Under the pieces are notes generated by a model. The model ran no database searches, was not told the DNA's origin, and saw nothing but the letters and a program-made list of their open reading frames with translations. Positions 25,012 through 34,552 of a stretch of 57,558 nucleotides of DNA are shown here, one piece after another (the stretch's first letter is position 1; the number at the start of each line of letters is the position of its first letter). The translations under genes were made by a program, and so were the position numbers. Origin of the DNA: an uncultured Lachnospiraceae bacterium (GTDB taxonomy: Bacteria > Bacillota > Clostridia > Lachnospirales > Lachnospiraceae); assembly GCA_948794795.1 (NCBI GenBank), contig CAQGLR010000022.1, forward strand, positions 1 to 57,558, read 5' to 3'.

Positions 25012-28000
25012 ATGAGATTAAAAAAACAAATTATTTCTGTAATTATAGCATCTTGTATGGTAATTACTGCATTGCCAGCAGATATGCCATATAAAACAAT
25101 GGCAGCAGAAATAGAAGAAACTACTTTACCAGGAGATGAGGGAGAAGATATAACAGAGCCTGTACCAGCAGATAATGGAATTGCAACAGTAATAAATGAA
25201 GAAAAGACCAGCCAGGTAATTTCAAATGTAATTACTGCGGATACCTATTATAGCCTTGATGGGAAATTTCCTATGTATGTGGAATATTTTGTAGAAAGTG
25301 GAAGCATAACAAATGAAGAAAGAGAAAAACTTAACCTTGAAGTTACAAAGGAAGACGGGTCATTAATTGCTAATGTTACAAGTAACAGTGATAATAATTA
25401 TTTTACAATACCAGAATGTAATGGAATTGTAAATGGAAATAGTTATAACCTTACATTTACAATTATGGATACTTCATTTGGTGGAAGTGATGTAATATGG
25501 ACAGAGACAAGGGAAGTATTATTTAAAGATAAAAATGTATGGGCTTCATGTGAATACCTTCCAACAGGTGGAACATCATATAATATTAATTTATATGATT
25601 TAGACAATATATCTTTAGATGGTAATGTAGATGCAGTTTGTTTAATTGATAAAGATGGACAAGTAGTGGCAAGAACTAACCAAAGTTATTTTGATAGAGT
25701 TGAAACAACAAGCTTTACATATGATAAAAGGTATGAAAAGATTTTTTCAAATACATTTGCAGGTTTGAAAAGTAATATAAATATGCTTTTATCAACATGT
25801 ACAGTATACCGTACAAGAAAGTTAGAAGCAGGAGAAAAATTATATATAGGTTATCAAAGTAATGGGGAAATTACGAAACCAGAAGATATAATATTTACTG
25901 TAACAGACCAGCCATATATATCTTCAGCTAATTTTTATTTATATAATAACCCTTATACGTCAGAAACTTTCTTCAAAATTTATCCGGGAATGGAAAATGC
26001 AGATGTTATACAAGTAGAAGGATATAATATTGATTTTAATAAGTTATCTTTTGAGATACAAGACAGGGGAACTAATGAAGTAGTTGGATATTCTACAAAT
26101 TATAATAAATTAATATTTGGTTATGGTTATTATTGTATGCAATGGAAAGAAGAAAAGAAAAGTAATAGAGATGCTTCATATAATATAGTATATAATTATA
26201 ATGATAGTGAAACAGGTTTTATTATTGAAGATAAGCAAATAACTTATTTTTCTCATAATGATAGAAATAATGGTCTTATATGGAATTTAAAAACAGAGTC
26301 AATGGAATACTATAATGCAGAAATACCAGTGGGTTCAGTTATATCATATGAAGTTAAAGACAACATTGGAAGTTCTTCTATAGTTTATGCTTCTGGAAAT
26401 GATATACCAGTAAGTAAAGACCATCTGGTAACAATACAATTAAAAGGTTTAGAGAAAGGATACTATTATTTAATTGTTAAATACAAAGATGTTGATGGTA
26501 ATGAAAAAATTGCAAGTAATGGTATAAGTATTGATGAAACTGGACTGGTATATAATTATTATCTTTCTAAACAACAATATCTATCAGATACTAAAGAGTT
26601 TGAGTTTAATGCTAGTTTATCCTGTAATAATGCCAGTATACTTGAACCTTCTTGTACTGCTGATATTTATAATGAAATCTCTAATAGTAAAGAGGGAACC
26701 ATAGAATTAGTTCTTAAGAATGACAATGGCAAATTATCATATATTGGAAATTATAATAATGTATTGGATATAGGAAAATATTCTTTATCTTTTAAACCAT
26801 ATGGGAATATTAAATATTATTATTATTTTTGGGTTGAAGATAAAGACAGGTTAAGTATATGTAACCAAATTAATAATTCAAATCTAGGAACAGTAACAAT
26901 ATATTTTGGTTCAAAAGAAATTGCGGATTGGTATTGTGGAGATGATAATTCTAAACTTCAGGATAAACTGAAAATTAAAGCTTTTGATATACAAAAAAAT
27001 GAAATAGGTGTATATAAATATTCAAATAGTGATTTTACTATTGAGAATAATGACTATTATACAAGAACTATTCATTTTTCAGATAAAGTAAAACAGGAAC
27101 TTAATAGTTATTATTATTGTAACATATATTTTTATTATGGTGAAGGTATAGAAGAAGAAACTATTGCTATTGATGCATATAATCCAAATAGAAATTTTTA
27201 TAATATTAGTTTTTCAGATTCAGGGAGATATTCAAACTGGATAGTGAATGATAATAGTATAGGGTCAATTTGGCTTGATATTTCATATAATGATAATAGA
27301 CCAGAAGGATATTATCTATATTATAATTATAATCCTTCTTGTGATAGTTTTAATACAGTTTTTGGTTCTGAAAGTGTATTTCCAGCTATTGTTAAAATAA
27401 CGGACTGGTATAGTTTAGAAACAATAAAAGAGATTACTGTAAATAATACAGGGCATATTTTTACAGAGTCAGAAATGGATGGTTTATCATCAGATAAGAT
27501 ATATAACTTTTTTGTACAAGGAGCTGATGGTTCTATATACCGATGGTGGGGATACCTGGATACATCTGCTGTAGCACCAGATAATGGTACAGATGATACA
27601 GAAAGCAGCAAACCATCTCCTACGCCATCTCCAGAACCAACTAAATCTCCATCCAGCTGGAGTGGCAATGGATGGCTTTATGTTCCAGAGATAACTGCCA
27701 CACCAGAACCAACCATACTGCCAGAGGTTACTGCTACACCAGAGCCAGCCTCAACACCTGGGCCAGAACCTTCACCAGTTGTAACATTAGAACCGTCTGC
27801 CACACCAGAAATTACAGCTGCCCCAGAAACAACACCAGAGCCAGAACCAACGGTACAGCCAGAGGAAAGTACACCGCCACTAGATAATACAGACCCAGAT
27901 AATACAGAAACAATAAAAGACAATATTACAAATCCAGCAGATAAATGGGAACTGTCATTAAAAAAGAAAAAGATTAAATTGAAAAAAGGCCAGAAAGCAA

Positions 28001-28464
28001 AGATTAAAATAATTTCAGAATTAAATACAAAAGTTGTATATAAATCTTTAAATCCATCTGTTGCCACTGTTAATAAAAATGGTATTGTTACTGCAAAGAA
28101 AAATGGAAAGGCAGTTATTACAGTAAAAGCAAATGGTAAAGTATGCAAAGTGACAGTTACGGTTAAAGGAACGGTTAAAGAAGCATCAAAAGAAACTGTT
28201 AAAGTATCAGATAATGCTTCTGTAATTAAATTAGGAAAGAATTTGAAACTTGCAAAAACAAAAGCAACTATTAAAAAGGGTAAAAAGTTAGTAATCCAAA
28301 AAGCAACTGGTATTCCAGGAAAAGTAACTTTTATATCACTGGATAAAAAAATTGCAAGTGTTTCAGCTAATGGGGTAATTAAAGCAAAGAAAAAGGGCAA
28401 GACAACAATTCTTATAAAAAAAGGTAAGAAGACAATAAAACTTAAAATAACAGTAAAAAAATAA
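25012..28464 (+). CDS. Large secreted surface protein, paralogue of the previous gene (B)
   Basis: This 1150-residue protein follows the previous gene by 27 bases and shares its layout. It has a signal peptide (MRLKKQIISVIIASCMVITA), a long beta-rich region with matching words (TNEEREKLNLEVTKEDGS; DWYCGDDNSKLQDKLKIKAF), a Pro/Thr/Glu stalk (residues about 860-965, repeating TPEPTI and TPEPA words), and the Lys-rich Big-like end that is nearly identical between the two. The acidic Asp/Glu repeat of protein A is absent. ATG at 25012 has AGGGGG upstream. The pair arose by tandem duplication, with diverged heads and conserved tails. Confidence 0.85.
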   Translation: MRLKKQIISVIIASCMVITALPADMPYKTMAAEIEETTLPGDEGEDITEPVPADNGIATVINEEKTSQVISNVITADTYYSLDGKFPMYVEYFVESGSITNEEREKLNLEVTKEDGSLIANVTSNSDNNYFTIPECNGIVNGNSYNLTFTIMDTSFGGSDVIWTETREVLFKDKNVWASCEYLPTGGTSYNINLYDLDNISLDGNVDAVCLIDKDGQVVARTNQSYFDRVETTSFTYDKRYEKIFSNTFAGLKSNINMLLSTCTVYRTRKLEAGEKLYIGYQSNGEITKPEDIIFTVTDQPYISSANFYLYNNPYTSETFFKIYPGMENADVIQVEGYNIDFNKLSFEIQDRGTNEVVGYSTNYNKLIFGYGYYCMQWKEEKKSNRDASYNIVYNYNDSETGFIIEDKQITYFSHNDRNNGLIWNLKTESMEYYNAEIPVGSVISYEVKDNIGSSSIVYASGNDIPVSKDHLVTIQLKGLEKGYYYLIVKYKDVDGNEKIASNGISIDETGLVYNYYLSKQQYLSDTKEFEFNASLSCNNASILEPSCTADIYNEISNSKEGTIELVLKNDNGKLSYIGNYNNVLDIGKYSLSFKPYGNIKYYYYFWVEDKDRLSICNQINNSNLGTVTIYFGSKEIADWYCGDDNSKLQDKLKIKAFDIQKNEIGVYKYSNSDFTIENNDYYTRTIHFSDKVKQELNSYYYCNIYFYYGEGIEEETIAIDAYNPNRNFYNISFSDSGRYSNWIVNDNSIGSIWLDISYNDNRPEGYYLYYNYNPSCDSFNTVFGSESVFPAIVKITDWYSLETIKEITVNNTGHIFTESEMDGLSSDKIYNFFVQGADGSIYRWWGYLDTSAVAPDNGTDDTESSKPSPTPSPEPTKSPSSWSGNGWLYVPEITATPEPTILPEVTATPEPASTPGPEPSPVVTLEPSATPEITAAPETTPEPEPTVQPEESTPPLDNTDPDNTETIKDNITNPADKWELSLKKKKIKLKKGQKAKIKIISELNTKVVYKSLNPSVATVNKNGIVTAKKNGKAVITVKANGKVCKVTVTVKGTVKEASKETVKVSDNASVIKLGKNLKLAKTKATIKKGKKLVIQKATGIPGKVTFISLDKKIASVSANGVIKAKKKGKTTILIKKGKKTIKLKITVKK

Positions 28465-28522
28465 CAACAGGATATAAATATACAATTATATATTTATATT
28501 ATATATCAGGGTAACTTTTAAA

Positions 28523-28570
28523 ACCAATAGCAGGATGCCAGTAATGGCACCTGCTGGTCTTGTTATCTTT
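28523..28570 (+). terminator. Terminator-like hairpin between surface protein B and PP2C
   Basis: AGCAGG-A-TGCCA pairs with TGGCACCTGCT around GTAA, extended by ACC/GGT, with the tail CTTGTTATCTTT. The arms are strong and GC-rich for this genome; the tail is only moderately T-rich. It probably separates the surface gene pair from the pilus operon. Confidence 0.6.
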
Positions 28571-28600
28571 GCCATTGTAATTGTGGTATGGGGGATTGGT

Positions 28601-29380
28601 ATGGTTTATGAGAGTGCTGTGTTATCACATGTGGGATGTGGCAGAAAGAATAATGAAGACAATTATTATTTAAATGGGATTTACAGGGAGGATGTAAATA
28701 AGGATATAACAGAATTTGCTGAATTACAAGCAAGACAGAAGATACTTGCAGGTATTTTTGATGGTGCAGGCGGTGCAGATTATGGAGAAAAGGCTTCTTT
28801 ATTAGCTGCACATAGTCTGTCTGGATACCAGGAAGGGTTCAGCCTTGAAACGCTCCAAGGCAGGTATCTGCCATTTGTAAACCATATGATACATGATGAA
28901 ATGGATAAAAATACATGTACAATGGGAACAACAATGGCATTGCTGCATTTAGATAATGATAATGCCAGTGTATATAACATTGGTGACAGCAGGGTTTACC
29001 TTATAAGGGATGGCAGGTTATTACAGATAACATATGACCATGTAAATATGGCAATGTGTGGTTGTAGTAATAATAATATGGCAAATACAGATAAATCCTG
29101 CTGTAAGAATATGCTTGTTAAATATCTTGGTATGAAAGATGAAAAAGAACTTAAGCCATATTATAAAGAAAATATTTCTGTCCAGGCAGGGGATGTATTT
29201 ATGGTATGCAGTGATGGTTTGTACAATATGCTTTCAGAAGATGAAATAGTGCAGAAAATTGAAAAACTAAAAAAAGAGCCATCAGATGCTATTACAAAAG
29301 AACTGGTAGGTGATGCTTTACTTGCAGGGGGAAAGGACAATATTACGTGTATTATTATTAAAACTGTAGAGTTTGAATAG
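28601..29380 (+). CDS. PP2C-family Ser/Thr protein phosphatase 1
   Basis: The 259-residue phosphatase removes phosphate from Ser/Thr residues and presumably opposes the kinase at 43997. Visible PP2C motifs are NNEDNYYLNG near the start, IFDGAGGADYGE (metal-binding Asp; the usual DGMGG is DGAGG here), GDSRVYLIRDG, VCSDGLYNML and GGKDNIT at the end. ATG at 28601 is preferred because the second phosphatase (46125) begins the same way (MVIES/MVYES) and GGGGG precedes it. A longer frame from 28535 adds a hydrophobic stretch but overlaps the terminator hairpin. It opens the Tad pilus block. Confidence 0.88.
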   Translation: MVYESAVLSHVGCGRKNNEDNYYLNGIYREDVNKDITEFAELQARQKILAGIFDGAGGADYGEKASLLAAHSLSGYQEGFSLETLQGRYLPFVNHMIHDEMDKNTCTMGTTMALLHLDNDNASVYNIGDSRVYLIRDGRLLQITYDHVNMAMCGCSNNNMANTDKSCCKNMLVKYLGMKDEKELKPYYKENISVQAGDVFMVCSDGLYNMLSEDEIVQKIEKLKKEPSDAITKELVGDALLAGGKDNITCIIIKTVEFE

Positions 29381-29410
29381 CATAAGCATTACAGGACATG
29401 GAGGAATGGC

Positions 29411-30466
29411 ATGAATATAAGGGTAGTTTTAGCTGACAGGGATAAAGAATATATTGAAAACTTTAAAAAGGCAGTTGTAATAAATTACAATTCTGATATT
29501 GAATACAGTTTCTTTTCAGATGAAGAGGAATTTAAAAGACATATGTTTGAAAAGAAATGTGATGTGCTGCTTATTGATGAGAATATAGAATATAAAGATT
29601 ATGATGGTATAAGGCTTGTTCTTACAGATATTAAAGGGGTAAATAATAAGAATGGGCACAAAGCAATATATAAATACCAGAAGACAGAAAATATTTACCA
29701 TGCGGTTGTGGATATATATGCTGAAATGAAAGAAAAGGAAGGTATTATATTCCATAATGGAGGCAATGCTAAAATGGTTTCTTTTATATCGGCAGGTGGA
29801 GGAACAGGTAAAACTACAGTTAGCTTTGCAGTAGCAAAACTTTTTAAAAGTATGGGAAAAGAAGTTTTATATGTGCCACTTGAACAGTTTTCTGATATTA
29901 ATTATACAAGACGTGGTGATGAAACACAGACTTTATCCAATCTTTTTTATGATGTAAAAAAGGGCAGCAGTACACTTAGCCTTAAGATAAAAAACATTAT
30001 AAGAAGAGGTGCAGATGACCTTCTTTTTCTAAGACCTATGGATAACCCTACAGAAGCAGGACAGATGAATAGTGAAGAATGGGAAGTTATGTTGGATGCA
30101 TTGTCTGATATAGACAATATTGATTATATTTTTTTAGACCATTCAACAGGAATATTCAGGAATTTTAATATAACTGCTGAAAAAGCCAATATTATATGCA
30201 TGGTAACAGATGCTTCACCAAGTGGCATGGTTAAAACAACAGAAATGATAAGGTATATGCAGAAGTGTAGTGAATATAAAAGCATAAAGCAAAAGCTCAG
30301 GCTTGTTGTAAATAAAGCAAATAGTACATCAAATGAAGAATTTAAGCATCTTAAAGATTGGATTGTAAGCTATCTGCCTAATTATGGCACTGCACAGATG
30401 CGGGATGTAATAAATGCATTACAGATACAGGAACAATGCAAGAAGGTTATTGAACTGGATGCATAG
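29411..30466 (+). CDS. tadZ: TadZ/CpaE-like pilus localisation ATPase
   Basis: The 351-residue protein has an N-terminal receiver-like domain (residues 1-110, IRVVLADRDKEYIENF and later DVLLIDEN) without a complete phosphoacceptor set, followed by a MinD/ParA-type P-loop domain with SAGGGTGKTTVSFAVA at about 127-142 and a switch region IDYIFLDHS. In Tad systems TadZ positions the pilus machine at the cell pole or membrane. GGAGG precedes the ATG by about 8 bases. It is followed by the FHA protein and CpaF, the usual order in Clostridia. Confidence 0.85.
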   Translation: MNIRVVLADRDKEYIENFKKAVVINYNSDIEYSFFSDEEEFKRHMFEKKCDVLLIDENIEYKDYDGIRLVLTDIKGVNNKNGHKAIYKYQKTENIYHAVVDIYAEMKEKEGIIFHNGGNAKMVSFISAGGGTGKTTVSFAVAKLFKSMGKEVLYVPLEQFSDINYTRRGDETQTLSNLFYDVKKGSSTLSLKIKNIIRRGADDLLFLRPMDNPTEAGQMNSEEWEVMLDALSDIDNIDYIFLDHSTGIFRNFNITAEKANIICMVTDASPSGMVKTTEMIRYMQKCSEYKSIKQKLRLVVNKANSTSNEEFKHLKDWIVSYLPNYGTAQMRDVINALQIQEQCKKVIELDA

Positions 30467-30498
30467 TAAAGAAATTAACAGAATGGAGGGAAATAGAA

Positions 30499-32211
30499 AT
30501 GTGGAGTCAGGGGTTTTCATTTATGGAGAGAGAACAGAAGCGTTTTATTAGTTATTCCCTCAATAATGGAGATATTCTGGTTAAAACTGAACTGGAAATG
30601 CTTAAAAATAATAATATATCTGGAATACTGCCTGTTTCAGAAATACATGATAATAACAATGTGGTACTTTTATATAATATTACTTCAAAACAACAGTTTA
30701 AACAACGTATGTCTGGTGTTTTCAGTGGAGAACAGTTGTATAAAATGCTGGTTTCAATATGTAAAACAATACTTATATTAGATGAGTACATGATTAATCC
30801 AGGACATTTAATATTAAAAATGGAATATATGTGTTTTGATTATGAAAAAAACGAAGCACAGTTTATGGTACTGCCAGTAAAAGATATTAAAAAAGCTCCA
30901 GATATACACAATCTTTTAAAAGATATATTTAACAGTTTGCAGTATAGTGACAATACATTAAGGGAATTTCCAAACTATATATATGATTATACTATGCGGA
31001 ACCCAAAGACAAATATAAAGGATTTTAAAAAGTTCCTGGAAGATACATATAACACAATGTGCGGGGTAATACAGCCAGCAGAAGCAGAACCGCCAGAACC
31101 AGAATTTAGTTATAACCCTGGGAAAGAAATAATAGATACAGATGAAGTAAAGAAAACTGTACAGTCAAGGTTTATCACGCAAAGTGAAAAAATACTGGAA
31201 TTTGAAAATATAACAGAAAATAAGATTAAAACAAGCAGTATGCCAGGACCAGGCAAAGATAATAATATTATGTCTGGCATAACTCCTAGAAGCTTCAGCG
31301 TGCCATCGCCCAAAGGTGCATTTATAACACCGCCAGCAAAAGAAAAGAAACACAAGGAAAAACCTGTTAAAAAACAAAAAGAAAAAGCTGTCAAAGAAAA
31401 AAAGGTTAAAGAGAAGAAAGTTAAAGAAAAGAAAGAGGAAAAGCCAAAAGAAAAAAAGAGTTTGTTTGGCTTTGTTAAAAGAAATAAAAAAGAAACTGCA
31501 GAAAACCAGTTATTTTCTGTGCCACCACCTACTCCAGTTATCCAGCCAGTAGAAACTGCTAATAATATAAAAGTTCCTGTAAATAATATGCCTCCATTTG
31601 GACCATCACAAAATATACCATCATATGCAGGCAGTTTACAGAAACCACCAGTACAAAATACACCACCATTTGTAAACACTATACAGAAACCACCAGTACA
31701 GGATACTCCAGTATTTACAAACGGGTTTCATGGACAACAAGTACAGAATATATCTTCTTCATTTGCAAATGCACCAGTACAAAATCCGCCGCCATTTGTA
31801 AACAATATACAGGGTGTACAGCAAATATCTGGTGAAGACCTTGATTCTACGGTATTGCTTGATACAGGTAAGATTATAGTTAAACCAGTTTTAAGGAGCA
31901 AAGTGACAGGTGAAGTTATTAAGATAGAAAAGCCTGGTTTTATTATTGGAAGAAATAAAATAGTTAATGGTAAGGCTGTTAAAATGCCAGATGGTCAAAG
32001 ACCTGATGTATCAATAAATATAAAAAGTATAAGCCACACACATGCAGTGTTTTTATGGCATGACAACCGTTGGTATATTAAAGATACAGATTCACTAAAT
32101 GGTACTTTTGTAAATGGAAATAAGCTGGCATGTAACCAGGAAACAGCTTTAAACGAAGGTGATACAGTGTGTTTTGCATCAGAAGAATATGAGTTTATTT
32201 TTATAAAATAA
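30499..32211 (+). CDS. DUF6382 and FHA domain protein of the Tad locus
   Basis: The 570-residue protein has an N-terminal DUF6382-type domain (residues 1-180, including FISYSLNNGDILVKTELEML and GILPVS). A Lys/Glu-rich linker (277-327) and a Pro/Gln-rich repeat (335-440, PPVQNTPPFVN words) follow. The C-terminal FHA domain (470-568) has GFIIGRN, SISHTHA and DSLNGTFVNG, the residues that bind phosphothreonine. It would read phosphorylation made by the LRR-kinase encoded downstream and link it to the pilus ATPase encoded next. GGAGG precedes the ATG. Interaction partners are inferred. Confidence 0.87.
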   Translation: MWSQGFSFMEREQKRFISYSLNNGDILVKTELEMLKNNNISGILPVSEIHDNNNVVLLYNITSKQQFKQRMSGVFSGEQLYKMLVSICKTILILDEYMINPGHLILKMEYMCFDYEKNEAQFMVLPVKDIKKAPDIHNLLKDIFNSLQYSDNTLREFPNYIYDYTMRNPKTNIKDFKKFLEDTYNTMCGVIQPAEAEPPEPEFSYNPGKEIIDTDEVKKTVQSRFITQSEKILEFENITENKIKTSSMPGPGKDNNIMSGITPRSFSVPSPKGAFITPPAKEKKHKEKPVKKQKEKAVKEKKVKEKKVKEKKEEKPKEKKSLFGFVKRNKKETAENQLFSVPPPTPVIQPVETANNIKVPVNNMPPFGPSQNIPSYAGSLQKPPVQNTPPFVNTIQKPPVQDTPVFTNGFHGQQVQNISSSFANAPVQNPPPFVNNIQGVQQISGEDLDSTVLLDTGKIIVKPVLRSKVTGEVIKIEKPGFIIGRNKIVNGKAVKMPDGQRPDVSINIKSISHTHAVFLWHDNRWYIKDTDSLNGTFVNGNKLACNQETALNEGDTVCFASEEYEFIFIK

Positions 32212-32244
32212 TAATTGTCTTGTAATGAAATGAGGGTATTTTCT

Positions 32245-33486
32245 ATGGATGAAACAGATTTAAGACAGCAGTTTATAGAAGAGCTTAAACCATTGGTATT
32301 GAATAGTCTGCCATTAGATGAGCTGGATAATGAACAACTACAAGAACAGATACATTCATATGTATTCCAGCAGCTGCGTGTACGTATGGTGTCTATGGAT
32401 ACAATGGTGTATGTTGCAAACCAGATATATGCATCAATACGTGGATATGGCATATTAGACGGGATTATGGCAGATGACAATATTACAGAAGTTATGATAA
32501 ATGGTGCAGACAATATTTTTATAGAAAAGAATGGTAAATTACAAAAGCTTAATGACAAATTTGAAAGCCAGAAGAAGCTTGAAGATATTATACAAAGGAT
32601 TGTTGCCAAGGCAGGGCGTGAAGTAAACCAGGCTAACCCTATAGTTGACACCAGGCTGCTTGACGGTTCACGTGTAAATATTGTGCTTCCGCCAATAGCA
32701 TTATGTGGGCCTACAGTAACTATACGTAAATTTTCAAAAACACCTATGACTGTTGAAAAGCTTATTGAGTATAAATCAATTACAAGGGAAATAGCTGGTA
32801 AACTTGAACTGCTTGTAAGAGCTAAGTACAACATATTTATATGTGGAGGTACAGGTTCAGGAAAGACAACTTTTTTAAATGCTTTGTCAAATTATATACC
32901 AAGAGATGAAAGAGTAATTACTATTGAAGATTCTGCAGAACTCCAGATAACAGGGGTAGATAACCTTGTAAGCCTTGAAACACGTAATAAAAATTCATCT
33001 GGAGCAGGTGAGATAACTATAAGGGATTTAATAAAATCTGCGCTGCGTATGAGACCGGAACGCATTGTTGTAGGGGAAGTACGTGGCGGGGAAGCTCTTG
33101 ATATGTTACAGGCGATGAATACAGGGCATGATGGTTCACTTTCAACGGGACATGCCAATTCTACAAAAGATATGCTTAGCAGGCTTGAAACAATGGTACT
33201 GCAGGGTGCTGCAGGGCTTCCATTAGAGGCAATACGCCAGCAGATAGCTTCTGCAATAGATATTATAATACATCTTTCAAGGCTTCGTGACAAATCACGT
33301 AAAACTATGGAGATATGTGAAGTATCAGGTTATAAGGATGGTGAAATAATACTTAACCCTCTTTACCAATTTGAAGAAACAGAGAAAAGTACAATCCAGA
33401 AAGTAGATGGGGTATTAAAACGTACTGGGAATAAGCTGGAGCATGATTTTAAATTAAAACTTTCAGGAATATATGAAGAAATATAA
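32245..33486 (+). CDS. cpaF: CpaF/TadA-family secretion ATPase
   Basis: This 413-residue ATPase powers Tad pilus assembly. It has Walker A GGTGSGKTTFLNAL at about residues 203-216, an ASP-box/Walker B region RPERIVVGEVRGGEALDML, and the His-box GSLSTGHANS typical of PilB/VirB11-type ATPases. The N-terminal domain (ILDGIMADDNITEVMING) is characteristic of CpaF. ATG at 32245 has GAGGG 8 bases upstream; an earlier ATG at 32230 and a TTG at 32215 are less supported. A palindromic repeat begins right after its stop codon and separates it from tadB. Confidence 0.95.
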   Translation: MDETDLRQQFIEELKPLVLNSLPLDELDNEQLQEQIHSYVFQQLRVRMVSMDTMVYVANQIYASIRGYGILDGIMADDNITEVMINGADNIFIEKNGKLQKLNDKFESQKKLEDIIQRIVAKAGREVNQANPIVDTRLLDGSRVNIVLPPIALCGPTVTIRKFSKTPMTVEKLIEYKSITREIAGKLELLVRAKYNIFICGGTGSGKTTFLNALSNYIPRDERVITIEDSAELQITGVDNLVSLETRNKNSSGAGEITIRDLIKSALRMRPERIVVGEVRGGEALDMLQAMNTGHDGSLSTGHANSTKDMLSRLETMVLQGAAGLPLEAIRQQIASAIDIIIHLSRLRDKSRKTMEICEVSGYKDGEIILNPLYQFEETEKSTIQKVDGVLKRTGNKLEHDFKLKLSGIYEEI

Positions 33487-33714
33487 TTTTAAGTTTCCCC
33501 ATTTTTTAGTATATAAGTTATTTGGCTCTGGCAATTCCAAATGTTTACCAACCGCAGCACGTTTTCACTTGGATGGATACGCAGTGGTGCATAAAGCCTT
33601 AAAAAACAAGGCTTAAGCACCAGCGTATCCATAACAGCTGCTTTTTGGTAAAACATTTGGAAATTGCCAGAGTAATATAGTCTTTGTGTAATTTGAAAAA
33701 TGGGAAAACTCAAA
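33487..33714. repeat. Palindromic repeat element, copy 2, inside the tad operon
   Basis: The ends TTTTAAGTTTCCCCATTTTT and AAAAATGGGAAAACTCAAAA are inverted. TCTGGCAATTCCAAATGTTTA pairs with AACATTTGGAAATTGCCAGA, and CACTTGGATGGATACGC-type inner blocks pair with GCGTATCC. Block order and sequence match the copy at 1-265, but the central extra hairpin is missing. It fills almost the whole gap between cpaF and tadB, so it is transcribed and would fold into a long RNA hairpin that could reduce or process the downstream message. Confidence 0.8.
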
Positions 33715-33762
33715 AGAAATATAATGTATTTACAAATAATTCCTTAAGAAAGGATGAAAAAA

Positions 33763-34548
33763 ATGATATTTAATAAAAAAGAAAAGCGTGAAGAATTATT
33801 TGGTGCTTATGGCAAATCAATAGATTATTGTTATTACCATATGAGTTTTGTGGAAAAATTTACAGGATATATTGCAGGGCTTATAGCAGGCACAGTATCT
33901 ATGTATATTATGTTTGATATATTATGGTTTGCTGTATTTATGGGTATAGGCATAGGTTTTGCAGGAATAAAAATATATCATTCAATGCTTATAAAAAAAC
34001 GGAATAAAGCATTAAGGATACAATTTAAAGATATGCTTGACTCTTTAAGCACATCACTAGGAGCTGGATGCAATGTACCAGATGCAATGACAAACGCAAG
34101 GAAAGATATGTTAAACCAGTATGGTGAAGCATCATACATAGTAAGTGAACTTAGCACCATTATTAATGGTATGAGGGATAACATACTTATAGAAGACCTG
34201 CTTACGGATTTTGGCATACGCTCAGACAATGAAGATATTATAAACTTTGGTGATGTATTCAGGGTAGCTAACCGCCAGGGTGGCAATTTAAAACAGATAA
34301 TATATAAAACAAAATCTATAATATCACAGAAAATAGATATAGAAATGGAGATAGAAACAGTAATAAGCGGAAATAAAAATGAACTTAATATTATGATGGT
34401 TATGCCGCTTGTTATAGTTACAGTAACTAAAGGCTTTATAAATAATGGGGGATTTTCAGTTACAAACTTTGCAGTAAAAATTATTGCACTTATAATGTTT
34501 GTGCTTGCTTACCTGGTTGGTGTAAAAATAATGGAAGTAAAGGTGTGA
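33763..34548 (+). CDS. tadB: TadB-like pilus inner membrane platform protein
   Basis: The 261-residue protein is a T2SSF-type platform subunit. An N-terminal cytosolic stretch is followed by two membrane segments (TGYIAGLIAGTVSMYIMFDI; WFAVFMGIGIGFAGIKIY), the F-domain (MLDSLSTSLGAGCNVPDAM) and two C-terminal membrane helices (MVMPLVIVTVTKGFI; IIALIMFVLAYLVGVKI). ATG at 33763 has AAAGG at workable spacing, while ATG at 33754 is directly against it. It works with TadC and CpaF to extrude Flp pilin. It is 5 bases from tadC. Confidence 0.87.
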   Translation: MIFNKKEKREELFGAYGKSIDYCYYHMSFVEKFTGYIAGLIAGTVSMYIMFDILWFAVFMGIGIGFAGIKIYHSMLIKKRNKALRIQFKDMLDSLSTSLGAGCNVPDAMTNARKDMLNQYGEASYIVSELSTIINGMRDNILIEDLLTDFGIRSDNEDIINFGDVFRVANRQGGNLKQIIYKTKSIISQKIDIEMEIETVISGNKNELNIMMVMPLVIVTVTKGFINNGGFSVTNFAVKIIALIMFVLAYLVGVKIMEVKV

Positions 34549-34552
34549 AAAT

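Noticed and set aside
27678..28400. Minus-strand open frame opposite the tail of surface protein B
   Set aside because: It is the same artefact as in the paralogue, caused by repetitive codons on the coding strand.
28535..28600. N-terminal extension of phosphatase 1 with a hydrophobic stretch
   Set aside because: The extension overlaps a strong hairpin, has a poor start context and is absent from the second phosphatase of the same locus.
31110..31679. Minus-strand frame opposite the Lys/Glu-rich linker of the FHA protein
   Set aside because: It is the complement of low-complexity Lys/Pro codons inside a well-supported gene.
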